From Stutzerimonas stutzeri RCH2 (GTDB taxonomy: Bacteria; Pseudomonadota; Gammaproteobacteria; Pseudomonadales; Pseudomonadaceae): a stretch of 64,000 nucleotides of DNA. The stretch spans positions 3,686,001-3,750,000 of the forward strand of contig NC_019936.1 in assembly GCF_000327065.1 (NCBI RefSeq). Reading direction: 5' to 3'. The notes beneath the pieces are model-generated. The model was not told where the DNA came from. It ran no database searches and worked only from the letters and a program-made list of their open reading frames with translations. The translations under genes were made by a program, and so were the position numbers. The stretch's first letter is position 1, and the number at the start of each line of letters is the position of its first letter. This document shows, in pieces, positions 51,853 to 60,225 of the stretch.

Positions 51853-52560
51853 ATGACTGCTCCACTACTTGCAATCGACAGTCTCGGCTTCGCCTGGCCT
51901 CGCCAGGCCGAGTTGCTGGATATTCCAACGTTTCGCCTCGAACGTGGCGAAAGTCTCTTTCTCAAGGGCCCTTCAGGCAGTGGCAAGACCACCCTGCTGG
52001 GGCTGATCGGCGGCGTGCAGAAAGCCGGCCGCGGCAGCATTCGCCTGCTCGACCATGATCTTGGCCGCCTTTCGGCCGGTGCCCGGGATCGCTTCCGCGT
52101 CGATCACACCGGCTACATCTTCCAGCAGTTCAACCTGCTGCCTTTTCTTTCGGTGCGTGAAAACGTCGGTCTGCCCTGCCATTTTTCGCGGCTGCGTGCC
52201 GAACGTGCGCGCAAGCGTCACGGCAGCACCGATGCCGCGGCGGCGAGCCTGCTGGAGCATCTGGGACTGTCCCCGGAGCTGTTCGAGCGGCGCGCCGACG
52301 CACTCTCGATCGGCCAGCAGCAGCGCGTTGCGGCCGCTCGCGCCCTGATCGGCCAACCGGAACTGGTCATCGCCGACGAGCCGACCTCGGCGCTGGATGC
52401 AGATAGCCGCGAAGCCTTCCTGCACCTGCTGTTCTCCGAATGTCGCGCGGCCGGCGCGAGCCTGCTGTTCGTCAGCCATGACCAGAGCCTGGCGCCGTTG
52501 TTCGACCGCAGCCTGTCACTGGCCGAGCTGAACCGCGCAGCCAGCAATCCGGAGCTTTAG
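51853..52560 (+). CDS. ABC transporter ATP-binding protein (LolD/MacB type)
   Basis: ATPase of 235 residues. Walker A GPSGSGKTT (39-47), Q-loop IFQQFNLLPFLSVRENV, signature LSIGQQQRVAAARA (a variation on LSGGQ), Walker B LVIADEPTSALD and H-loop LFVSHDQ. Class matches mechanotransmission-type ABC systems that pair with FtsX/MacB permeases, as the next gene does (3-bp gap). Proposed role in zinc starvation comes from the operon's Zur-like site. Confidence 0.93.
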   Translation: MTAPLLAIDSLGFAWPRQAELLDIPTFRLERGESLFLKGPSGSGKTTLLGLIGGVQKAGRGSIRLLDHDLGRLSAGARDRFRVDHTGYIFQQFNLLPFLSVRENVGLPCHFSRLRAERARKRHGSTDAAAASLLEHLGLSPELFERRADALSIGQQQRVAAARALIGQPELVIADEPTSALDADSREAFLHLLFSECRAAGASLLFVSHDQSLAPLFDRSLSLAELNRAASNPEL

Positions 52561-52563
52561 CCG

Positions 52564-53829
52564 ATGTATCTCCTGCGCCTGGCCCTGGCGAGCCTGAACA
52601 ATCGCCGTTTCACTGCCCTGCTGACGGTATTCGCCATCGCCCTGTCGGTGTGCCTGCTGCTCGCCGTTGAACGGGTGCGCAATGAAACCCGCGCGAGCTT
52701 CGCCAACACCATCAGCGGTACCGATCTGGTGGTCGGCGCCCGTTCCGGTTCGGTAAACCTGCTGCTGTACTCGGTGTTTCGCATCGGCAATGCGACCAAC
52801 AATATTCGCTGGGACAGTTACCAACGCTTCGCCGAGCACCCGCGGGTCGACTGGGCAATCCCGATTTCCCTCGGCGACTCCCATCGCGGTTATCGCGTGA
52901 TGGGCACCAGCACCAATTACTTCGAGCACTACCGTTACGGCCGCAAACAGCCACTGCAGCTGGCCGAAGGCCGCGCCTTCGAAAGCGACCCGTTCGAGGT
53001 TGTACTGGGCGCGGAAGTGGCCAGCGCGCTGGGCTACCAGCTGGATGACAGCATCGTCCTCGCCCACGGCGTAGCACGGGTCAGCCTGGTTCAACATGAG
53101 GACAAGCCGTTCCGTGTGGTCGGCGTGCTGCAGCGCACCGGTACGCCGGTCGATCGCACGCTGCACATCAGCCTTGAAGGCATGGAAGCGCTGCATGTCG
53201 ACTGGCAGAACGGTATGCCGGCCCGCGGCGCGGCGCGTATCGACGCCGAGCAGGCGCGCCAGCTCGATCTTCAGCCACAGCAGATCACAGCGTTCCTACT
53301 CGGCCTCAACAGCAAGATCGCGACGTTCACCCTGCAGCGGGAAATCAACGAGTACCGCGGCGAGCCGCTGCTGGCGATTCTGCCCGGCGTCGCCCTGCAG
53401 GAACTGTGGAGCCTGATGGGTACGGCCGAGAAGGCGCTGTTCGTGGTTTCACTGTTCGTCGTGCTGACCGGCCTGATCGGCATGCTCACGGCGATCCTCA
53501 CCAGCCTGAACGAGCGCCGCCGCGAGATGGCGATCCTGCGCTCAGTTGGTGCCCGTCCCTGGCATATCGCCGCGCTGCTGATCATCGAGGCGTTCGGCTT
53601 GGCATTGGCTGGAACACTGCTGGGCCTGGCACTGCTCTATCTCGGCATCGCCGTGGCGCAGTCACCGCTGCAGAGCCTCTACGGGCTGTACCTGCCGCTT
53701 GCCTGGCCGAGCAGCTATGAGTGGAGTCTGCTCGGCGCTATCCTGCTGGCGGCACTGCTGATGGGCAGCGTGCCGGCCTGGCGTGCCTATCGCCAATCGC
53801 TGGCCGATGGCCTGTCGATTCGACTGTGA
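52564..53829 (+). CDS. FtsX/MacB-like ABC permease
   Basis: Permease of 421 residues with the four-helix type VII ABC layout: TM1 near residues 15-35, a large periplasmic domain (about 40-285), then three helices, with MAILRSVGARPWHIAALLIIEAFGLALAG marking the coupling helix region. The operon lacks an outer-membrane channel or membrane fusion protein. Substrate unknown; probably extracts or processes an envelope component in zinc lack. Confidence 0.9.
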   Translation: MYLLRLALASLNNRRFTALLTVFAIALSVCLLLAVERVRNETRASFANTISGTDLVVGARSGSVNLLLYSVFRIGNATNNIRWDSYQRFAEHPRVDWAIPISLGDSHRGYRVMGTSTNYFEHYRYGRKQPLQLAEGRAFESDPFEVVLGAEVASALGYQLDDSIVLAHGVARVSLVQHEDKPFRVVGVLQRTGTPVDRTLHISLEGMEALHVDWQNGMPARGAARIDAEQARQLDLQPQQITAFLLGLNSKIATFTLQREINEYRGEPLLAILPGVALQELWSLMGTAEKALFVVSLFVVLTGLIGMLTAILTSLNERRREMAILRSVGARPWHIAALLIIEAFGLALAGTLLGLALLYLGIAVAQSPLQSLYGLYLPLAWPSSYEWSLLGAILLAALLMGSVPAWRAYRQSLADGLSIRL

Positions 53830-53837
53830 GGAACCCG

Positions 53838-54350
53838 ATGTCGCGCCTGTTGATCGCCCTGCTCCTAGCCTGCGTGCTGCCCGTGCACGCAGCCGAAGTC
53901 CGTCTGCTGCAGTGGGCAGAGCTGATCCCCGAAGGCGCGCCGCCACCACCGCCGCCGCTGGCGATACATGACATGTCGCAGCTCGCCGATGCGCTGGCTG
54001 CCGAGGCAGGGCCAGCCGCCGCGCAGCAATCACCGGCCGCGCCTGTCGTCGAAGCACTCGATGGTCAGATGGTGAAGTTGCCGGGCTATATCGTGCCGCT
54101 GGACATGACCGACGAAGGTCGCGTTACCGAATTCCTGCTGGTGCCGTATTTCGGCGCCTGCATCCATGTGCCGCCACCGCCGTCCAACCAGATCGTGCAT
54201 GCCACCAGCGAACTGGGCGTGCGGGTGGATGCGCTATACGAGCCGTTCTGGATCGAGGGCCCCCTCAGCGTCGAACATGCCAGCAGCGAGCTGGCGGAGG
54301 CGGGTTACCGCATGCAGGCACAGAAGATCTATCCCTACGAGCTGCAGTAA
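53838..54350 (+). CDS. DUF3299 exported protein
   Basis: Protein of 170 residues: signal peptide 1-18 (cut after VHA), a Pro-rich segment PPPPPPLAIHD and the DUF3299 core KLPGYIVPLDMTDEGRVTEFLLVPYFGACIHVPPPPSNQIV with a conserved cysteine and histidine. Last gene of the zinc-starvation unit, 8 bp after the permease. Biochemical function is not known. Convergent with the TPR gene; the 45-bp gap holds no clear terminator. Confidence 0.88.
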   Translation: MSRLLIALLLACVLPVHAAEVRLLQWAELIPEGAPPPPPPLAIHDMSQLADALAAEAGPAAAQQSPAAPVVEALDGQMVKLPGYIVPLDMTDEGRVTEFLLVPYFGACIHVPPPPSNQIVHATSELGVRVDALYEPFWIEGPLSVEHASSELAEAGYRMQAQKIYPYELQ

Positions 54351-54395
54351 CCGCCAGTCGGCCAACGCGGCGGCGATTACGTTTTGCCAGTCTGA

Positions 54396-55487
54396 TCAGT
54401 GTGCGCTGGCGACCTGCCGTTCGCGCTCGAAGCTGAGCTCGCCTTCGGCCCACTCGCGCCATTCGCGCACCCGACGACGCTCTGCGCCCGCCCGCTCGGC
54501 CTGCTTCAAGGCCTCGAGGCCGGCCTGCCAGCGCGCCTGTTCCAGCTCGAGCTGGGCGACGTTCATCCAGAACTTGGCGCTGCCCGTCTGGGTCGCCAAC
54601 TGGCGGTAGATCTTCGAAGCTTCGGTACGCTCGCGTGCCTGCCACCAGAGCATACCCATGCGCTCCTGGCGCGTCGCGTTGCTCGGCAGCAAGCGCGATG
54701 CCAGCATGCCTTCGAGCAGCTTGGCGCCTTGCCACGGCTGGCCGGCGGCACTGGCGAGAGCGACGAGGTTGTCCAGCTCCGCTTCGCTGAAGCGCAAGCC
54801 CTTTGCATGTGCCGCGCGCAGCGTTGCCAGCGCACGATCTTCCGCACCAGCCAGCTGCTGCAGACCGGCCAGCTGACGCCAGGCCTTGGCCTGATCGGGA
54901 TGGCGCAGCAACAGCTTTTTCTGCCAGCCTTCAGCCGCTTGATAGCGCTTCAGCTCGGCGTTACCGGCAACCAGAAACTGCAACCAGGTATCGCCGGCTT
55001 TCGGATTGGCCTGCACATAGCGCTCGGCCAGCGGCAGCGCCTTGGCGTGCTGGCCGAGGCCCTGATAGGACTGCACCAGCATCTGCAGCACTTCTTCGTT
55101 GGCCTGATTGGCCGAGCCCAGCAGGCTGACCACCTTGGCATAGCGACCCTCGACCAGATTCAGACGTGCCAGATTGAGCCGTTCGCCGGCGAGTAGCTCT
55201 TCATCCAGCTTGCCGCTGGCTACGGCTTTATCCAACCACTCCAGTGCCTGGCGATTGTTGCCCTCGGCCCAGGCCAGATAACCACGGCTGCGCCAGAGCA
55301 ACGCCTCTTCACCGCTACCGGCCTTGGCGGTCACAGCCTCGAGCGCCTTGCGTGCTGTCGCGTAGTCGCCTTTGCTCTGCGCGGTCTGTGCGCGCTCAAG
55401 GGCCATGAACACGGCCGGGTCGATGGCCTGGGCAGCCTGGACCGAAGCAGCGAGGGAAAAGGTGAGCACAAGCAGCTGACGAAGCAT
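54396..55487 (-). CDS. TPR-repeat periplasmic protein of the TonB2 cluster
   Basis: Exported protein of 363 residues: signal peptide 1-21 (cut after AQA) and about eight helical repeats of the tetratricopeptide type along the rest. Such a protein closes the TonB2 clusters of Vibrio and Shewanella. It starts 1 bp after the tonB stop. Function unproven; probably a periplasmic scaffold aiding the TonB complex. Confidence 0.82.
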   Translation of the reverse strand: MLRQLLVLTFSLAASVQAAQAIDPAVFMALERAQTAQSKGDYATARKALEAVTAKAGSGEEALLWRSRGYLAWAEGNNRQALEWLDKAVASGKLDEELLAGERLNLARLNLVEGRYAKVVSLLGSANQANEEVLQMLVQSYQGLGQHAKALPLAERYVQANPKAGDTWLQFLVAGNAELKRYQAAEGWQKKLLLRHPDQAKAWRQLAGLQQLAGAEDRALATLRAAHAKGLRFSEAELDNLVALASAAGQPWQGAKLLEGMLASRLLPSNATRQERMGMLWWQARERTEASKIYRQLATQTGSAKFWMNVAQLELEQARWQAGLEALKQAERAGAERRRVREWREWAEGELSFERERQVASAH

Positions 55488-55488
55488 C

Positions 55489-56202
55489 TCAGCGTTCTCC
55501 TTGCAGGCGGAAGTGCAGGGTTTTCACGGCTTCACGGGATACCGCCGCACCGTTTTCGGTACGCGGTGCGAAACGCCAACGGGCCGCGGCACGCCGAGCC
55601 TCGCGGTCAAATACGTTACGTGGCGAAGCCTCCAGCACACGAATGTTCTCCACGCGACCCTGCGGGTTGATGGTGAAGGCCAGCTTGATATGCCCTTCGA
55701 TGCCCTGCTGCCGCGCACGATAGGGGTACTCGGGGCGCACATCATTGAGCGGCATCACTTCCTGCTCTGGGCCACCCGGGTTACCCGCCGCTTCCACTGC
55801 CGCAGTGGCCGGCGCTGGGGCGGCTGCAGGGGCGCTCGGCGCGGCCGTCAGACCGGACAGGCTAGGAGCCGGCGCGGTGGCGACGGAAATACCGGCGTTG
55901 ATGCTCGGCAGATCGAGATCGAGCTTCGGCAGGTTGGCGTCCGGCGTCGCCATGTTCGGCGTCGGCGGTGTCGGTGGTTGCGGCGTCTTGGGTTGCGGCG
56001 GCTGCGGCGCCTGCTGGCGAGAACGCGTGGCGCTGTCTTCGTTGCGCCCGTCCATGCGCACGAAGTTGGCGATCGCCAGCGGGTCTTCCTGAATCTTGCT
56101 GCGCGGCGGATTGACCATGCTCAGCATCAGAGCGAACAGCAGCAGCGCCACCACGCAGGCGGCGACGAAGGCCAGACTGAAGCGCACCAGCCGCGGTTGC
56201 AT
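55489..56202 (-). CDS. TonB-family energy transducer (TonB2 type)
   Basis: Energy transducer of 237 residues. One N-terminal membrane helix (about 8-30), a Pro/Ala-rich spacer (about 60-145, with PQPPQPKTPQPPTPPTPN and an Ala/Pro tract), and a C-terminal TonB domain (YPYRARQQGIEGHIKLAFTI to RWRFAP). Shorter spacer than TonB1 types. The ATG at 56202 overlaps the exbD stop (TGATG); a TTG one codon earlier is less likely. Would serve receptors such as btuB. Confidence 0.92.
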   Translation of the reverse strand: MQPRLVRFSLAFVAACVVALLLFALMLSMVNPPRSKIQEDPLAIANFVRMDGRNEDSATRSRQQAPQPPQPKTPQPPTPPTPNMATPDANLPKLDLDLPSINAGISVATAPAPSLSGLTAAPSAPAAAPAPATAAVEAAGNPGGPEQEVMPLNDVRPEYPYRARQQGIEGHIKLAFTINPQGRVENIRVLEASPRNVFDREARRAAARWRFAPRTENGAAVSREAVKTLHFRLQGER

Positions 56203-56615
56203 CAACGCGCCCCCGTGCTGGCAGCCAGCGCGACGTCCTGCACGCCGGCCTGACGCGCCTGATCCATGACCTGCACCACCAGCCCGGTGCGCGCATCCTG
56301 GTCGGCCTGTACCACCACCGCGCCTTCCGGTTGATCCACACGCAGCCGCTCGACATGCGCGCGCACGCTGCGCACGTCCACTGCCTGCTTGTCGATCCAG
56401 ACCTGGCCGTCGGCGGTGACGGCGATAAGAATATTGCCCTTGTCCTGCGCACTGGCGGTATCCGCCTGCGGACGATGGACCTCCACACCGGACTCCTTGA
56501 TGAAGGAGCTGGTGACGATGAAGAAGATCAGCATGATGAAGACCACATCGAGCATCGGCGTAAGGTCGATGCCGGTGTCCTCTTCCTGCTGGTAATGATG
56601 ACGACGCATACGCAT
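56202..56615 (-). CDS. ExbD-type biopolymer transport protein
   Basis: Proton-motive subunit of 137 residues: cytoplasmic start MRMRRHHYQQEEDTGIDLTPMLDVVFIMLIFFIVTSSF, with the essential aspartate in the helix (PMLDVV), then a periplasmic domain. GAGGA 8 nt before the ATG. Between exbB and tonB in the cluster. Confidence 0.94.
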   Translation of the reverse strand: MRMRRHHYQQEEDTGIDLTPMLDVVFIMLIFFIVTSSFIKESGVEVHRPQADTASAQDKGNILIAVTADGQVWIDKQAVDVRSVRAHVERLRVDQPEGAVVVQADQDARTGLVVQVMDQARQAGVQDVALAASTGAR

Positions 56616-56626
56616 CCCGCTAATCC

Positions 56627-57172
56627 TCAGTCGTGACGCAGCTGGTCAGCCAGCCGGTCGAGAGACTGGCGCGCGATACGCTCAAGGCGCGCCAGACTGA
56701 ACAATCCTGTGATGGCCAGCACCATGCCGGCCATGGTTGGCAGGGTCGCCTGCCAGACACCCGCGGCCATACCGCGCGGGTTGCCGGAGCCACTCAGCGC
56801 CAGCACGTCGAATACCGCGATCATGCCGCTGACCGTGCCGAGAAGCCCGAGCAGCGGATACATCGCAACCAGGGTCTTGCTTAGCCGTAGAGGTCCGGAC
56901 AATTGCTGCTGCGCTTGCGCCAGCCAGGCCGAGCGCACCGCACGCTGCCAGCTGCCAGGCTCGTCGGCCATCTGCGCCCAGGCCTGCCGGCGTGACTCCA
57001 CCCAATGCGGGAAGACCCGCCGCATGAACCACAGGCGCTCGAAAACCAGCGTCCAATACAGCACGCACAGGCCTGCCAGCGCCCACATCACCACCCCGCC
57101 TGCAGTCATGAAATCGAGCAGTGCATGACCGCTATCGACCAGACTCAGCCAGTGGGCACGCAGATCAGTCAC
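56627..57172 (-). CDS. ExbB/MotA/TolQ-family proton channel (ExbB2)
   Basis: Inner-membrane protein of 181 residues, short for an ExbB. Three helices: near 18-38, then the conserved pair TLVAMYPLLGLLGTVSGMIAVFD and TLPTMAGMVLAITGLFSL. Starts with GTG at 57172 inside the 3' end of the larger TtpC-like gene (8-bp overlap). Small ExbB of this kind is typical of TonB2 systems, where a second TolQ-like protein (TtpC) is also needed. Confidence 0.9.
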   Translation of the reverse strand: MTDLRAHWLSLVDSGHALLDFMTAGGVVMWALAGLCVLYWTLVFERLWFMRRVFPHWVESRRQAWAQMADEPGSWQRAVRSAWLAQAQQQLSGPLRLSKTLVAMYPLLGLLGTVSGMIAVFDVLALSGSGNPRGMAAGVWQATLPTMAGMVLAITGLFSLARLERIARQSLDRLADQLRHD

Positions 57173-58511
57173 GGCGTGACGCCCCCGACAGATGCAGTGC
57201 AATCAAACCGGCACTCTGCTGTTCCAGGAGCTGGATCAGCGCTTTGCTGCGACTGGCCAGCAGGCTGTGCAGGAACAGCAGCGGGATCGCTACCACCAGG
57301 CCCAGCACGGTGGTCACCAGTGCCTGGGAGATACCGTCGGCCATCAGCCGCGAATCGCCACCACCGCTCTGAGTGATCGCCTGGAAGGTGATGATCATGC
57401 CAGTCACGGTACCGAGCAGACCGAGCAGCGGTGCGACGGCTGCAAGCAGCTTGAGCAGCGGCTGGCCGCGCTCCAGTGGCGGAGTCTCCTGGAGAATCGC
57501 CTCGTCCAGCTTGAGCTCCAGCGTCTCAAGATCCGACAACTGGGGCTTCGGCCCAAGCACGCCAATGATGCGCCCGAGCGGATTGTCGTCGCGCGGATGA
57601 TTGAGCTCACGCATCTGGCTACCGACCTTGCGACCGATGCCGCCGAGATAAACCATGCGCCAGATTGCCAGCAGCAGGCCGATGGCGCCGAGCACCAGAA
57701 TCACGCCACCAACCAGACCGCCTTGTTTGACGCGATCCCAGAGGTCCGGCTGGCGCTGCAATTGCGCGATCAGGGTGCCACGGCTCGGGTCCAGCGGCAG
57801 AGTGGCGAGCGCATCGGAGCTTTTCAGGTAATCACCGATCAGCCCTTGCCCCGATGGCTGGCGCGTCGGCACCAGCAGTTCGCCAGCATCGGCGTCATAG
57901 CGCAGGAAGGCATTGTCAGTAAACGCAGAGAAGCTGCCGACTCGCAGCACCGGCTGCTCACTACGTGCGCCATCGGTGCCCACCACGGGCAGTTGGATGC
58001 GCTCGACACGTCCGCTGGCAGCCAGATCTTCCAGCAGAGTCATCCAGAAGGCATCCAGATCATCGGCTGACGGCAGGGCGCGGCTTTCCGCCAGGCTGCG
58101 CAGCTGGGTCAGGCGCTCGGGATACTGGGCATTGAGCATGCTGTCCTGCCACTGACCCGCAATATCACCGGCACTTTGGCGGACCACCCCGAACAACTCA
58201 CCAAGATGGCCAACGCGCTGTGCCAGAAGCTTCTCCTGCTCGGCCAGTTCGGCTTCCTGCCGGTCGAAATCGGCCTTCTGTCGTTCGGCCTCGGCCTTCT
58301 GCTCGGCCAGGGCGGCACGTGCACGGGCGAGTAGCTGCTGCTGTTCGCCGCGGTCGCGGACGAAGGCCTGTTCACGCGCCTGCATGGCGCTGACTTCCGC
58401 TGCTCGATCGCTGCGAATACGTTCGAGCAGCTGATCAGGGCTGAGCGGTTCTGCCGCATGAGCCGCAAGGGGCAACAGCGCGACCAGGAAAAGGGAAAAC
58501 AGACGACTCAT
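57165..58511 (-). CDS. ttpC: TtpC-like MotA/TolQ/ExbB protein with periplasmic coiled-coil domain
   Basis: Protein of 448 residues. Signal-type helix 1-19; coiled-coil region about 35-105 (many Ala/Glu/Gln/Arg); a beta-rich periplasmic part to about 270; then three membrane helices, the first at about 285-310 and the ExbB-family pair LLAAVAPLLGLLGTVTGMIITFQ and ISQALVTTVLGLVVAIPLLFLH. This is the TtpC form known to be required for TonB2 function in Vibrio. ATG at 58511 overlaps the DUF3450 stop (ATGA). Confidence 0.9.
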   Translation of the reverse strand: MSRLFSLFLVALLPLAAHAAEPLSPDQLLERIRSDRAAEVSAMQAREQAFVRDRGEQQQLLARARAALAEQKAEAERQKADFDRQEAELAEQEKLLAQRVGHLGELFGVVRQSAGDIAGQWQDSMLNAQYPERLTQLRSLAESRALPSADDLDAFWMTLLEDLAASGRVERIQLPVVGTDGARSEQPVLRVGSFSAFTDNAFLRYDADAGELLVPTRQPSGQGLIGDYLKSSDALATLPLDPSRGTLIAQLQRQPDLWDRVKQGGLVGGVILVLGAIGLLLAIWRMVYLGGIGRKVGSQMRELNHPRDDNPLGRIIGVLGPKPQLSDLETLELKLDEAILQETPPLERGQPLLKLLAAVAPLLGLLGTVTGMIITFQAITQSGGGDSRLMADGISQALVTTVLGLVVAIPLLFLHSLLASRSKALIQLLEQQSAGLIALHLSGASRRD

Positions 58512-59293
58512 TGCGAGGCCTCCTCGGCCAGGGTCTTCACGGGCAGTTGCAGGTAGGCAGGTGCCTGCTGCTGACGGGCAATGGCAATGGCCTGCGTCAG
58601 CGGACGGCGGGCGCTGCCATCGAGCACTTCCCAGCTGCGCGTCTGCGCGTTCCACCAGCCGCTCTCGTGAGCATCGAGGGTCTGGTAATAGAGCATCACC
58701 CGGCCCAGCCGCAGGAACTCCACGCTGCGCGAGTCGCCGTCTCCAGGCAGCTCGCCACGCCAGGCCTCCAGCGTGCGCCCATAGTCGCTTTCGATCTGAT
58801 ACGCCTCGAGGATGCGGCGATACTTTTCAGCCAGGCTGACATCGGCTCGCGGGAGCAAGTCCTGCAAGCCAGCGAGACGGTCCGCGCGCTCGTCGGGCAG
58901 GAATGGCACGTCGGCAGCGATGAACTCACCCAGCACCTCGACCATACGGCTCATCTGCGGGGTTACCGCTTCCTGCGTGCGCTCGATGCTGTCCAGCTGG
59001 CGCTGAAAGCCGACCAGCTCCTTGCGCTGCGCCGCCGTCAGTTCCTGCAACTGCTTGTTGTAAGCCTTCAGCGCCTCGGTCTGCTGCAACGCACTGCGGT
59101 ACTCGTTGAGCATTTCACGGGTGGCGTCGTCGAGCTGATCGATCCGCGCTTGCGAAGCCTTGGCCTCGGCAGACAGACGCTCGCTCTCATCCAGCGCAGC
59201 GTCCAGCGGAGCCGCGGACAGCGACCCGGCGTAAAGCTGCAGACAGCATGGCAGCACGGCAACCGCCAGCAGGCGGGGGATGAAGGAAGGCAT
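58508..59293 (-). CDS. DUF3450 periplasmic coiled-coil protein, first gene of TonB2 unit
   Basis: Exported protein of 261 residues: signal peptide (1-27), a long coiled coil (about 35-105, with QQTEALKAYNKQLQELTAAQ), then the DUF3450 core VPFLPDERADRLAGL and AEKYRRILEAYQIESDYGRTLEA. DUF3450 proteins regularly precede ttpC in TonB2 clusters. The promoter region to 59476 is shared with divergent ompW; a weak GATGATAATG stretch may be a partial Fur site. Confidence 0.88.
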   Translation of the reverse strand: MPSFIPRLLAVAVLPCCLQLYAGSLSAAPLDAALDESERLSAEAKASQARIDQLDDATREMLNEYRSALQQTEALKAYNKQLQELTAAQRKELVGFQRQLDSIERTQEAVTPQMSRMVEVLGEFIAADVPFLPDERADRLAGLQDLLPRADVSLAEKYRRILEAYQIESDYGRTLEAWRGELPGDGDSRSVEFLRLGRVMLYYQTLDAHESGWWNAQTRSWEVLDGSARRPLTQAIAIARQQQAPAYLQLPVKTLAEEASQ

Positions 59294-59399
59294 TGAAGGA
59301 TCCTTGGGACGGGCGTTAACTCAAAAGAGAAACATTATCATCTGTGAATTGACGCAAAGCAACCCGGGCGTTTCGTCGCAGTAGCCGACGCCCCTTTCA

Positions 59400-59440
59400 T
59401 TGAGCTGGATCAAAAAGCGCCCGCGCTCACTCCCTACCAT
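59400..59440 (+). promoter_or_regulatory. Anr/FNR site and promoter of ompW
   Basis: TTGAG-CTGG-ATCAA (59400-59413) matches TTGAT-N4-ATCAA with one mismatch, and TACCAT (59435-59440) is placed where a -10 box should be for a site centred at about -41.5. Transcription would start near 59447 and be activated under low oxygen. Confidence 0.7.
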
Positions 59441-59476
59441 GGCCCCCAATCGCATTCCAACAAACGGAGCATCATC

Positions 59477-60154
59477 ATGCGCAAGACCCTGTTCACCGCT
59501 TCCGCGCTGGCCCTGGCGCTGGCCGCCCCCTTCGCCCAGGCTTTCGAGGCCGGGGACATCATCGTTCGCGCTGGTGCGATTACCGTTGATCCGCGTGAAG
59601 ATAGCAGCACTATTGCTACCGCAGTCACCGGCCCACTGGCCGGAACAAAGGCCACACTCGACAGCGACACTCAGCTCGGCCTGAACTTCGCCTACATGGT
59701 TACCGACAAGGTCGGTATTGAACTACTCGCAGCAACTCCGTTCAGCCACGACGTCGGCGTGAAGGGACTGCCAGGAAACATGGACGGCAAGTTCGGCAGC
59801 ATCAAGCACCTGCCACCGACCCTGAGCGTCATCTACTACCCGCTCGATAAGACATCCGCGTTCCAGCCCTACGTCGGAGCAGGCGTTAACTACACTTGGT
59901 TCTTCGACGACAAGCTGAGCAGCCACGCCGAAGGCAATGGCTTCAATGGCTTGGACTTGAAAGATTCTTGGGGCTTGGCCGCCCAGGTAGGCATGGATTA
60001 CATGCTGACCGACAACATCATGCTCAACGCTCAGGTTCGCTATATCGACATCGATACCGAAGCCACTTCCAACCATGCAGTACTGGGCAAGGTTAAAGTC
60101 GACGTCGATGTAGACCCCTTCGTCTACATGGTCGGCCTCGGCTACAAGTTCTGA
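59477..60154 (+). CDS. ompW: OmpW-family outer-membrane protein
   Basis: Eight-stranded outer-membrane barrel of 225 residues: signal peptide 1-22 (cut after AQA), FEAGDIIVRAGAITVDP, GLNFAYMVTDKVGIELLAATPFSHDV, KHLPPTLSVIYYPLD, QPYVGAGVNYTWFF and the terminal strand FVYMVGLGYKF ending in Phe. The ATG at 59477 has CGGAG upstream. OmpW proteins form narrow hydrophobic channels; control by oxygen regulators is common. Terminator follows the gene. Confidence 0.93.
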   Translation: MRKTLFTASALALALAAPFAQAFEAGDIIVRAGAITVDPREDSSTIATAVTGPLAGTKATLDSDTQLGLNFAYMVTDKVGIELLAATPFSHDVGVKGLPGNMDGKFGSIKHLPPTLSVIYYPLDKTSAFQPYVGAGVNYTWFFDDKLSSHAEGNGFNGLDLKDSWGLAAQVGMDYMLTDNIMLNAQVRYIDIDTEATSNHAVLGKVKVDVDVDPFVYMVGLGYKF

Positions 60155-60185
60155 CGAAACCGGCCTAGCCGAATCGCAGACAAAC

Positions 60186-60208
60186 AAAAGGCGCCTAGGG
60201 CGCCTTTT
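60186..60208. terminator. Bidirectional terminator between ompW and the epimerase gene
   Basis: AAAAGGCGCC-TAG-GGCGCCTTTT: a GC stem with A-tract and T-tract on its two sides, fitting rho-independent termination from both convergent genes. Confidence 0.9.
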
Positions 60209-60225
60209 GTGTTTACGGCATCCGC

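Noticed and set aside
59320..59345. Fur box before the DUF3450/TonB2 operon
   Set aside because: Only a half match (GATGATAATG) to GATAAT-N-ATTATC; not enough to call.
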